Source: Tretioscincus oriximinensis (taxonomy: Eukaryota > Chordata > Lepidosauria > Squamata > Gymnophthalmidae). From it: a stretch of DNA of 64,000 nucleotides. The stretch spans positions 924,710 through 988,709 of the forward strand of contig JAJVDF010000123.1 in assembly GCA_022410635.1 (NCBI GenBank), given 5' to 3'. Below are positions 35,380 to 46,400 of this stretch, one piece after another. Each line of letters begins with the position of its first letter. Within the stretch, counting starts at the first letter, position 1. A program made the position numbers and the translations under genes. The notes beneath the pieces were generated by a model. That model saw nothing but the letters and a program-made list of their open reading frames with translations, was not told the origin of the DNA and did not search any database.

Positions 35380-36339
35380 AATGAACTGTATGTGTGTTTC
35401 TGTGCAAACCACCAATAGTTTCTCAACCTCTATAAACATCAAAACTTTTCTGTTACAGTTGACTTGCCTATTACTGGTACTTCCCCCTGCAAAACCCAGG
35501 CAACGCATTCACAGAACCAAGCACTGCATTTATTGGAAATCTTATGCTGCCTGTTAAATATTCTTTGAATTTTCCTGGGGAAAAAAGTTGCGTGGATGGA
35601 GTTAAAAACCAGCCCAGAATATACCTAAGAAATGCTTTTTAAAAACCTTTATCAGCAGCTAATGTTTTATAGGAACCCTTAAAACAAGTTCAGCAGAACA
35701 TGACTAAACTTAACAACAATAACCATTAAAGGTGCAGACTATTTCCTTCTGATTATTTCCTGAACAGAGCCAATTGTCTGAGTACAAACAGACAGCTAGA
35801 GAGGTACGATCAGTTGTTCTTTCAGTTCTCCTTAAAGGTTGTGTGCCAAGGTCATTATTCTTGGTAATATAGGCAGACAATGCATATGTTTAAACTACCT
35901 GGAAGGGTAATTGCTATTTCTGTCTTTTTATTTTAAGGCTCTGATCACATAATGCAAGGCTGNGTTTAGTATAAGCCATGCCAAGTTTCAGTGTTGGGGA
36001 GACTCCCACACTGGTATGTAATAGGAGCTGGGAAGGTGAACAGCAAGACTTTCCTTGTGTTTTCCTTTTCTCCTTCTCCGCCAATAATTTTCCTTTCTAT
36101 TTGTTTTTGGGCTCCAACATCCTCAGTGCAGAAAGTTTAGAAATTATTAATACATGTAAAAAGAGTCAACTGTAGCAGTAGAGACTGGGTAGAGAATTTA
36201 CTCTGGAGCAGGATCCCTGCTCATTATTTTCCCTCACACTCTTGGTCTGCTTTTGTTCTTGTGACTATTACCTAGCCTCTTCAGGAACATCTGGGTAGAA
36301 GGCAATGTAAATTTTCTTATGGTCAGGTTCCCCAGCCAA
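35380..36339. other. EYA2 intron, no feature seen
   Basis: Unique-looking AT-rich sequence with no repeat or coding signal recognised. The same applies to 34761-35308. Confidence 0.45.
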
Positions 36340-36660
36340 CTTCCTGGGCACAGATTGGCTAAAGATGCTTCCTCCCTCCCAAGGTCAGCTGCAGTGCAGG
36401 CTGGGAGTTGTAGTCTGCAGGGCAGGGTTCCACCCAGGCTGGGCAGAAGAGGTTGCCCGGACTATACTTCCCAGCACAACAGCTGTTTCATTCTTTCCAC
36501 ATTTGGGCATCCAAGCTTTTATAATAAGCACTTGTTATCATGAAAGAACGGTACAGAAATTAACTTAAAAACATAAAACAGGAAACAGAAATTGTGTCAG
36601 AAAGATGGCAGTTTGTTATTGTTTACACCTGGCACCCTTTCAATATTTCCAGATACTCTG
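36340..36660 (+). repeat. Unclassified dispersed repeat, copy 2
   Basis: gggcacagattggctaaag, gcttcctccctcccaaggtc, gctgggagttgtagtctgca, ggactatacttcccagcaca, acagctgtttcattctttcc, a block around ttttataataagcact and cataaaacaggaaacag match copy 1 (24459). It is uninterrupted, giving the undisturbed sequence agaaagatggcagtttg where copy 1 has its SINE. It carries a gctgggagttgtagt motif found in several other reptile repeats. Confidence 0.65.
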
Positions 36661-37963
36661 TGTAAAGCAATTTATAACCAAGTGTCAAAGCTAAAATAAA
36701 TTTATTCACACTGTATAACCTTTCCAAACCTTTTTTTAGAGCACATAGAGTGATTTTTAGGATCAAATATTTTGGGGAAAAATGTAGGCTTTACATGACA
36801 AAAAATATAGCATACAGCAAGAAAATTGCCTATTTCGTATTTTCAAATTCTGCATTTCCTCTCTATTTTGGGTCAAGGTAAAACGCCCTGATCCGGAGTA
36901 CGCAATCCATCCCATGTTTTACTATTAAGAGAAATTCTGTTCACTCTTGGACCATCTCTCCTGTCTCAGACTCCATCCTGCACTTAGCCCTTGAAGTCAG
37001 TATGAAGCCTTCAAAAGCCAGGAACTTTCATTTGCTTTGCACAGTTGGCAAAAGGACCCATTTTGGTGGCACACTGACGTTCAGTCCTTCTGATAATGCC
37101 CAAAATGACTAATTTGTAGGGTCAAGTAGAAAGTCCTATGGTAGGGTTACCAGACAAAATCTGGGATAAATTCTGCACCTTTAATAGCTCTAGAAGACTT
37201 TTTACCAGGTGTAGTTTTGAATACCTGCAGCACTTTTTTCACACCCAGTAGAGATCAAACGTCTGCCCTGAATTTTATCAGGTAACCCTATCCTATGGCT
37301 GAGCTTCTGCAAACTCTTGCCAAACAGGTACGTTAGTTGTTGGCTGGCATGTCTATTAACTTATCTGGACATATACATGCAATTTTTTCTGACAGCTACA
37401 GAAGTGATAGATGCTTGGGATCAAACTTACAACTCTTTATCTTGCAGATTGTTGCTCTTTTACTGAGTTACAGCCACTCTTTCCCACCTTAGAAGAACAC
37501 ATCAGATTGAGCCAGAGAAAATAGAGAGGTGCTAGACCCAGTTGCTTACAAGCTTCAATTCTAGCTACCCTGGTCAATATATGCTGAGCCAACTCAGTGT
37601 TTTAGTGTTAGCTTGGAGCCAAGCAATTTTTTTTAATTCTTTGTTTTCCCTTACTTCAAACCTTACAGAACAAGAGAAAGAGGATTTCCTGTACAAGCAG
37701 ATTTGTAAAGAAAATTTCTATTTCATGGTATAGGACAAACCCTAACCCTTACCTCCAGTTGTTGCTGTTTCATTCTTTTGCCAGATTCCACCCCNACTGC
37801 TAACAGCTTATGTAAAACAACTTTCCTGTTTATGATCTACCTGGTGGTACTTTCTTTAGCATGAATTGCAAGGAATTTGGTCATTATTCACATCTACTTT
37901 AACAACAATGTAGATTTTTTGGAAGATAAGAAAAAGTTGTTCCTGATGGACTGGGACACTTAC

Positions 37964-38124
37964 CACCAACATTGTTTTTGTAGGTGTTGTAGAGTTCTTT
38001 CACCCGCCGATAGCGGAATGCTAATTTCCTCATCCAGTCAACTCCCCCATGAACTCCAGAGCCCAGACAAAGATTTGCCCCAGTAGCTGAACTGTGAAAA
38101 CCATCTGCTGAGAAATTGTATGTG
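37964..38124 (-). CDS. EYA2: EYA2 exon with [17 protein letters not shown]
   Basis: The largest exon here (161 bases), encoding [38 protein letters not shown] and [16 protein letters not shown]. The [14 protein letters not shown] block is the most conserved part of the EYA insertion. GVHGGV is EYA2-like where EYA1 and EYA4 have GVRGGV. Acceptor TTTTTCCATAG, donor GTAAGT. The first base completes a serine codon whose AG comes from the exon at 39447. Confidence 0.97.
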
Positions 38125-38579
38125 CTATGGAAAAAGGAAGAGAAGGGGAAGGAGTAAAATCATAACCTACACTTCCCATTTGGATGAAGCTGCTAACTAG
38201 GAGAAGAGAAGACAGGAAGATGTGCTAGACTTCTGACTTCGTCAGAGGCAAAAAAGAGCGTTGTCCGTCACTCATTCATCTCTTGTTGTCTCTACCCACA
38301 ATTTAACTATCAGAGCATACAATTCAGCTCATGTTCTTACATCTTTTCATTAACATAGCGATGAAATAAAACAATGACCACAGCTTTCCTCAAGGTTCAA
38401 GCCCTGCTCATAAGAGAATATGAACAAGAGGTTTAGCACAATATCTTGTATATGAACAAATTTGAATTAACACAACTTTTGAGTTCCAGGGCTGGGCTGT
38501 AGTTTCTTCATCTAGCACTTTGTTGGCTTCAATAATGAAGGAATATATGATTGTTTCTCTTACTATCTTCATCTCTTAC

Positions 38580-39330
38580 TTCCCTGACTATGGCTATGTA
38601 AACACGGCGAGCTAAAACACGAAATAAATTTATATTCCGGAATATAGCAAATGCCTATCCCTTCACACCACAAAGTTATATTCCAGAATATACAATGGTG
38701 TGTCTGTTCACACGTATTCTCATGATACGCAGCCAGCCAGCCCAACAGAGCCGATCAGCCGGCTGCATGTCATGAGAAGTTTTTCCCTCTGCCTGCTTTT
38801 GGGGGCTCCTGTCTGGGTAACGTTTTGGGACATTTTGGCATGTGGGTGGCCAAGCTCTGTCCCAAAACTTTACCCACACCTAGGCTCTGTATGAATGGGG
38901 CCAGCAGAATGCAGCCGTCTCCCCTCCTTCAGCTGAATTCCCTGTAGATTGGCTCTGCCTGCTGTCAAATAGATCGGCTGAAGGGAGGATTTTGTTCCTC
39001 TTCCTTTTGCAGAGCCGATCTCCAGGCAGCAGTCCCCAAAAGGAGGCGGAGGGCAGCCTGGGCTTAGGAAAAGGTGGGCAGATTTCCCCGCTGAAGGAGG
39101 CGGTGCTTCCTCCTGTCATCTCTCCCNGTCCTGTCTCTTGCACTAATAATGGTCACATGGGAGAGGAAGGGAATTGGCTACGAGGTGACGGAGGTTGGCT
39201 GTGAGGTTTTGGACATTCTCCGCAATTATTCCTGATTATCTGACAATAGTATATTGTGCAATAAATGGCCTTTATTGCAGAAGTTTTACTCATACACGCT
39301 TAACACGTGTGACATGACCTTCAAAATGGC
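38580..39330. repeat. GC-rich block of probable DNA-element origin
   Basis: GC content rises well above the flanks between 38700 and 39200. A perfect palindrome tatattccggaatata lies at its left, and a similar ttatattccagaatata lies about 40 bases on. gagccgatc occurs twice (about 38750 and 39013). No protein or promoter could be assigned, and the ends were not resolved. It lies in the 1.3-kb intron between two EYA2 exons. Confidence 0.35.
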
Positions 39331-39446
39331 GCTATAACTGAGACATAAAATAGTTGTGTGAACTATATCAGAGAAGTTATCAAATCAAATGTTTTATTTA
39401 TAAATTGCTGGGGACCTCTCTGGACAATGCAATACTGATGCCTTAC

Positions 39447-39505
39447 CTTAAATCCTGGCCATTGTCATCTGACGATACATCATCTATGTGTATCTGGTCA
39501 CAATC
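39447..39505 (-). CDS. EYA2: EYA2 short exon with DDVSSDDNGQDL
   Basis: A 59-base exon encoding DCDQIHIDDVSSDDNGQDL plus AG of the next codon. The acidic DDVSSDDNGQDL stretch is invariant in vertebrate EYA proteins. Human EYA2 has V where I read I after QIH. Acceptor TTTTCAG, donor GTAAGG. An unresolved base lies in the intron at 39513. Confidence 0.96.
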
Positions 39506-40392
39506 CTGAAAANCATTTCCAAAAACAACCAACCAGGAAATTAGTATTGCTTTTTAATGGCATCTATAGAGAGATTTTATGCATCAAAAAGGAGGCTGTA
39601 GACAAGATTCTCCAACAATATGGTCAATTACAGTAATCAGATTACAAGCAACATTTCAGATGCTGCATTCCCAGAACGTGAGTATTATGCAGTTAAACAC
39701 ACAGTAATTATCGGAGACAATAAGGTCACTCACAAATTCTTTTTTCACCTCAGGGTAAATGGCTTCCTATTCTTTCAAGGCTGTGTTGAAACAGGCAAAG
39801 AAATTCTTCTGTCTTTCAAGATGAAAGCATCACTAATGGTTTCTGCTGTGCCTATACCTGCAAACCACTTTCTTCAAAAAGTGCTAAGCAGGAAGTGTTC
39901 AGAAATAGTAGCATCAGCATAAATATTGGAATACCATTATAGTAAGTTTCATCAANAGCATATTCATTCACAGTCACTGTGTGAAGTTCCAGGGGAGTGT
40001 TGATTAGAATAAGAAAAAAAGGAAGGCTGTGACAGTTCTGTAAAATTTATTTTGCCAACCAAGATCTGCCTCCATACCTGGAACCATTATGACTATTGAG
40101 ATGGGATAATGGCAAGAAACNATCATTATGCATTGCGTCCTTCACTATGACACACCCAATCTGGTAATAGATTTGGATTGGTCCCTACAAGCGAAAAGAA
40201 TTGCCACTTTTGCACTGTGAACAGGAAGTTCAGACTACAAGACAAATAAGAGAATTCTCAGCAGCTGATAAACTAGCAAATCTGACTTATTAGCCAACTG
40301 CCTTCTATACGTACATTTCAAAGCTACATACTTCCATAACAACACAAATAGTCAATTTGAGAGAAATAGCCGTGTTAGTCTAGTAGAAAGTC

Positions 40393-40547
40393 CGGCAAAG
40401 GAGCTAGCAGCACTTTGAGACTAACTTGAGAAAAGTGGGTGGCATAAGCTTTCGTAGACAGCATCTGAAGAAGTAGACGTGTCTACGAAAGCTTATGCCA
40501 CCCCCTTTTCTCAAGTTAGTCTCAAAGTGCTGCTAGCTCCTTTGCTG
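40393..40547. repeat. Long near-perfect hairpin, 68-base arms
   Basis: Left arm 40393-40460 and right arm 40480-40547 are reverse complements with two mismatches in 68 bases; the loop is 19 bases (gcatctgaagaagtagacg). The arm end acgaaagcttatgccac and the loop gaagaagt resemble parts of a widespread reptile repeat. It lies in the 11.7-kb EYA2 intron. Confidence 0.88.
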
Positions 40548-41379
40548 AACACAAATAGTATTTTTTATTTTATTTCTATCCCCTCCCCCCATCACCACCA
40601 CCACCAGGGCAGGTAACAGAAGATTTAAAATATACATTAGTAAAACCTTTAAAAGATCCATTCTCACCCTCCCTCCAACCCACCCACACTCCCTGGAAGC
40701 ACAGTACTGCAGAGGGGAGCTAGTATTTGATTTTTAGGGGATATGATTTTGCCCGGGTGAAATGTGTCCACTTCCAGTCTATGCTTTCCTTCCATAGTGT
40801 CAGTTTTGCAGCAATAAACCACAGACACATTATGCCTTNGTGTGTAATGTACTAAAATCCTCTTTCCTTGATCTCTTGACTTCAAAGGCTTCAAACTTCA
40901 AGTCAGTTCCTGTATCTGCACTTGAAAGTTGGTTGTTGCTAATATGTTGACTGAAGGCCTCTCCATGCTTGTATCTTTAGCCACATGGTAAAATAACTGA
41001 AACCTCACAGTTATACCTTGAATGTTGCTGGTTTGAATTCAAACTCTTTTCAATAGAAGAACACCAAAGAAGGCTTTAAATCAATAAAACGAAGTTTGCA
41101 CCTGCTTCCATCAATCACTTGCCTCGTATCATTCATGCAAGGTTATTTTTTGACGATTTAGAAGCTTTTAAATAGGACAAGAGCCACAATTTATGGAGTT
41201 TTGAGTGCATAACTCTGTCCCCTCATTTAGCATTCATACGCAGGAAGAGCAAAATGTCTGTGCAGACGCTGTATTCCTTTCCTCTCCTACTGGCACAAAT
41301 GCTGAATAGCCCTTCACTGGCAAAACTGTTTGAACAGCTACAAACTCCACTCCCTTTTAGTTAGGTAAATGAGCCCCAT

Positions 41380-41510
41380 TATTAACCTATTGAGGAAGAC
41401 AGAGTAAGATGTAAGCCTTCAGGCGAAAATTAACCCTGTAAGATGCTCTGAGTCCTTTCGGGGAAGAAGGGCTGAGTATAAAAACCGAATTCTCCTCCTT
41501 CTCCGTGGCA
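41380..41510 (+). mobile_element. SINE family A, 3' half
   Basis: ctattgaggaagacagagta, agatgtaagccttcaggcga, ttaaccctgtaagatgctct and gagtataaaaaccgaattct followed by cctcc/ttctcc match the 3' half of the family A consensus on the plus strand. The tRNA-like head is missing. Confidence 0.7.
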
Positions 41511-41811
41511 GTGGCCCTGTTGGCACNCAAGGAGAATTATGGATCCCACTGGTGACATTCTCAGTAACTGAACAGAGAATACATAAACATCAAAACTAAA
41601 GGTTGATTTTTGATCTTAACAAGGGGGACAGTGTATGAACAGTGTGACTCTGCATTAAAGATAGAGCTATGAATGTAGCAGGTCCTCCCATTATGTATGG
41701 ATGGTGCTTGGATTTATTTTAAACTATACAATGCTTACACTGGGTCTTATCATCATCTGTGACATTGACTAATACTGGTAGACTAAAGCCTGATCTACAC
41801 ATCTCTTATTT

Positions 41812-41915
41812 ATTCCACTATATTCCACATTATTCCGCAATGAAGCATGGGTATTTTGGGATAAATTAGTCCACAAAATGCTTTATTGTGGAATATTCCA
41901 GTATAGTTGTGGAAT
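41812..41915. repeat. Inverted repeat rich in attcca
   Basis: Left arm 41812-41848 (attccactatattccacatt..) and right arm 41878-41915 (..tggaatattccagtata..) pair imperfectly around a 29-base loop. It is reminiscent of the tatattccggaatata palindromes near 38630 and may belong to the same non-autonomous family. Confidence 0.5.
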
Positions 41916-42884
41916 CAAAGTGATCCTATTTTATTAGATGACAATTATTCAGTGTTTTCCACTGCCCAATGGTTTGCAAAAATGAAACCACAATGTTAGA
42001 CAAAGAATGGCTGTGAAATATGATGTAGCTGCTTTTCTCCCACTGGATCCCTAAATCAGGCTCACTAATTGACTCATAGTATTCCACTGCATTAAAATAA
42101 TACAAAAGAAATAGGAATAGTCACTAACTCTTGTGGTAAGTGGTGTGTGTTCTACTTTATTAGCTATAGAGAGATTATAACAGGCAAAACAACGGTCTAA
42201 TTTTTATTTGTTCTGCTCTAATCAAACTTTTGAGGGAAGGAAAAATAAGCAAGGCATGCTTTAAAAGGTAATGGACTTGGNGTCCAGCCATCTTAGAATA
42301 TGCAATCTAAGCTTGAATGTTGAAGTTCTTTATTATTTAAAAAAATGTAAAACTGTTATTTTAATGGTTTCATTATTTAGTATGATACTCCAGATTCCTC
42401 GTGGACCAGGGTGTTACCTTCTGTGACCCATGCAAGGCACAGACTAAAACGTGCATGGGATAGTACACGCAAAACAATAAGATGGTTCCCTTTTTCTAGT
42501 GCTGACTTGTTAAAACATGTGAAATACACTATAATGACTTTCAGTAGAACAGATTTTATGGTCCTTTCAATAATTATGGTTATAGCAAGCTATGATGCAG
42601 AAGCAACATATGATTCTTTTAATTTTTTTTGAGACCAGATTCCCACGTACCATTTCCTGCTTTGGAGACGAGTTTCACGTGTGTCCCGCCTTCCATGCGC
42701 TCTAAAGATTTTTAGAGAACAAGCCTTCAAGGTGTTTTTATGCAATTGTAAAGGCTTCATTGACTCTTGGAGGGTAGGGATTGCCTAGGAACAATATGCA
42801 GGGTTGCAGGGAACTCTGGGGATTGTAGTTAGGAAAGTCCAGCTGTGCCTTCTCGAGCTCCTCATTTGAACGAGGCAGCAGCTG

Positions 42885-43100
42885 AATGGCAAGTTCGATT
42901 CCCCACTCCTCTGCGAAAGCTAGCTGGGTGACCTTGGGCCAGTCACAGTTCTTTAGAACTCTCTCAGCCCCACCTACTCCACAGGGTGTCTGTTGTGGAG
43001 GAAGCAACAAAAGCTATGTGCACCACCACCCTGTGGTAGGCTGCCCTGAGACCTTCGGGTATAGGGCGGGATATAAATACAAATAAATGAATAAATAAAA
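42885..43100 (+). mobile_element. SINE family B with L2-type tail
   Basis: ggcaagttcgattccccact (B box), ctagctgggtgaccttgggc, cagtcacagttctttagaac, tctctcagccccacctactc and cacagggtgtctgttgtgga form the CORE-type body. It is followed by ggctgccctgagaccttcgg, gtatagggcgggatataaat and an (aaat) tail. The 5' tRNA-like end is replaced by unrelated sequence at about 42885. The tail is the same as that of the L2-type LINE copies here. Confidence 0.82.
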
Positions 43101-43264
43101 TGGGACAGCCAGCCAATGNGTTTTTTTTTAAGCGTTTGCAAAGTGGAGGAAATGAACAGGTGGGAATGCAGTCTTAGAATCAATGGAGCAGAATAGTTGT
43201 GATGGCTATATGTTATAGAGATTATTTTACTACTCTGAAAGACCGGCACTTAGCCAACTGAGCC

Positions 43265-43470
43265 ATTCATGCCTATTAGGGTTCAGGTTAGATAGATATG
43301 GGAGGAAGTGTTCCTTCAAATATTTGGGGCCCAAGCCATTTAAGGCCATGTAAGTGAATGTTAATACTTTGAATTGGACTCAGCAGTAGCATGCAGTTTA
43401 TTTCATGTAAGCCCACTGATACCTGATTGATTGTTGCAAGAAATTATTAGAGTATATGGCACTCTGCCCA
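43265..43470 (-). mobile_element. L2-type LINE fragment
   Basis: gtgttccttcaaatatttgg, ggcccaagccatttaaggcc, atgtaagtgaatgttaatac and tttgaattggactcagcag match, on the minus strand, the region of the L2 copy at 60320-60400 (tatttggggaccaagttatg, taaggctttataggtgagac). It is old and partial. Confidence 0.6.
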
Positions 43471-46400
43471 GTCAAACAAATTTCTTATGAGCCATTCTTT
43501 CCAAAGCAAACATTGTCATTATTTGGGCTAATTTAGTCTATTGTTTTTATACTGACTTTTACTGTGATCATCCTGAAACCTATATATAATAGGCTAAAAA
43601 TCTAAATTAAAAATAGAATAAAAATGTAAAAAATACAGAAAAAAGCAATTACAGGGTATCAGTAACTACAAGGAAGTCCAGTACAGTTAATCCTCCAAAT
43701 GGCAAAATATAGCAAGCCTGAAAGCCACCCATTAATAACTTACTCCTAGCATGTTCCCATGTTCACAGGTGAGATTTTTTAAATTTATTTATTGAAGTAG
43801 TATTATGGATTTCCAAATTTCACATTAATTCTTCTTTTAACCCTACTGTGCACATCCTAACTACAAGAAGGCTGCATATATTTAGGTTACTATTTTTAGT
43901 TTAAAAACTGGAAGAAGTGTTGTATATAAGTAATTTTTATTTTTTAATATTTTTAAATTTTTATTAATCTATGTATACAAATTATCATCATCGTCATCAT
44001 TACTAAAGTTTCATTTGCCAGACTGGCCTCTTTAGGTATTTTACACTGTCCCACAGGTTGGTGCTGATATGCAATTTAATGTGAACCATTTAGACGCTGT
44101 CAATTGAAGTAAGTCTCCCCGAAAGCTTGCAAAAAAACTCTCTCTTAAATTCATTAATCTCCATGGACTGCCCTCCATTCTTCCCTCCAAATAACCCTGG
44201 AAGAAGCTACATTTTAACCTACTGGTATGGATTATGTGACTGGCTTTCACTGCAGGCAGATCTGATATGCCATATGTTCTCTAACAGTCCCTTCTTTTCT
44301 TAGTTGCTTTTAATGTGTATTTTAAGTGAGGGGCTGGTTCTATGAACGCAGCCTGAGAAAACAGAATTAAAAGCACACTTCTACTGGCACGCTCACACGC
44401 TTTTCCAAAATGATAAAAACAGGCTCCACCATACATGCTGACTGGTGAAAGCCATGCTGGAATAACACTATGGCAGCCCACTCACCTTCAGCTGCACTGC
44501 ATGGCGCAATCAGATCAGGGAAAAGCATTTATGGAAGGATCTGTTTTTCTCATTTCTGAATGAATTGTTCCATATACTAAAGCATGACAACAGTAGCGAT
44601 CACGTTTCTAACTTAATAAAATACCACAATACTTGGTGAGACACGACGTCATAGTATACCACCAGCGCTATCGGGTTACGGGCTAAAACACAGCAAATTT
44701 GGACAAAGCAAGAAGGTAGAACATATTTTATTGCAATACTTGATTACCAGACTAATTTTTCATTCTTGAAGAGGGTTTTCCGTCCTCTTTTTGGAGACTT
44801 TTATGCACAAAGGAGGAGGGTGTGAACAGCTGGGTGACTGAACATGAGGTTCCAGTTTTGCTTAATAAAATTTGGTAATGAAGACATTTCAAAATCCAAG
44901 CTCACCATCTGCTGCCTTTAACTGATATGCAGCGATCTCATAGGACTCTGTGATTAGTCTGCCTCATATTGGCCATGTGGATCATTAAAATAAACCACAA
45001 ACACCACTTGTAATCCCAAAGGGCATTTGCTTTGGGGCTATGATGTTTAGATCATCTCTCTCTGGTGATCAAATCTGGATGGATGTAAATAAGCCAGCAG
45101 GACATAGCCCACATTCTGGGGAATTCTGGATTTTACAGGCTGAAGACATGGAGAAAAGGGAGGCAGAAGAAAAAGGCTTCAAAGGTTTTCAGAAGCTCAG
45201 GCCAAATTATGAAGATTTTTATTCCATCTGCAAATGCAGAACTAGGCTCACTAATGATACTGCAAATTATCAGATGTAACACGAAGGCTGTTTATTCCAG
45301 ATTTTCCTGAGAATTCAGTTTATTGGTTTACCAGTTCTAATGCCACTCGTTTGCACATTTGCAGCATATTCTGAGTATTGTTGTTCTGTCAGCTCGTGAC
45401 AAGTGAGATTTTCTTGCGGAAGACATTTTGTTTGCTGGTTGACAAGAGGAAGCCTAGAAGTNCCTCCCCTAAAGTAGTTTGCAGTCAATATCAGATCCCT
45501 TCAGCTCACAATTTCCTGCTGGAACTATTCACACATCACAAGCTTTTCACAATAATCCTATATAGTGGTTTACAGCTATTTTTCCTGGTAAACCAATAAT
45601 TCAGATAATTGTTTCTAAAACCTGGAATTTGCCACTTTACGCTACAACCTAGTGATGCAAATGCAACACATACAGTATTCAACTTGCAAATAGATTATTG
45701 ACTTGTTTGGAAGCGGCCTAAGACAGAGGCTGTTTNTTCATAATGTAACCTATCTTTGCTGTGCTGGCCTGATTCAGACAGCATGAATGATTGCTTTTGG
45801 ATGTCTAACAAAGTGACACTGTACATATACTGCCCAACAACTTGTGTGTTGTCTGCATATGGCCCACTGTTTTGGTATATCAGCTTGAATGCCATTTAAG
45901 ATGCTTCACAAGCTGTCCATGCTTGGAGCAGTTTACAGTACCATTTTTGCCTGTTCAAATGCCTCATCTGGTGTAGGCATGTACTAGGAAATGTGGTCTC
46001 CTGGTAATTCAGAATGGAAAATGCATTCTAGGTCGTTCCTTTGAATTAGGCTATTTGAAACAATGTGGACATTTCAATGCATGTGTGTACACAGTGATGA
46101 TATACCATATTTGGAAATGTACTAAATTTAACTAGCGTGCAAGAATGAAAGAAAACTGATGTTTGTTCAATTTTATATGGGTTTTAGGAATCCAGGATCA
46201 GAACATGAGGCATGATAAACTTCCACATATTTTGGCTGCACTTTTTCAGAGTGGATACCTATAACTGTGTAACAATGCAATTCCATAAGTGTGCACTATA
46301 ACTGGACATATATATTACACAGTATGGATACTCATACATGCATATCACAAATGCAGTATACATAAAACATGTATATGTAAAATGTGCAATTTCTTTAAAT

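Noticed and set aside
35134..35508. Glutamate-rich frame on the minus strand
   Set aside because: It reads through the (ttc)n microsatellite.
45040..45279. 79-codon frame with a charged stretch
   Set aside because: Isolated inside an EYA2 intron on the opposite strand; no splice context or similarity.
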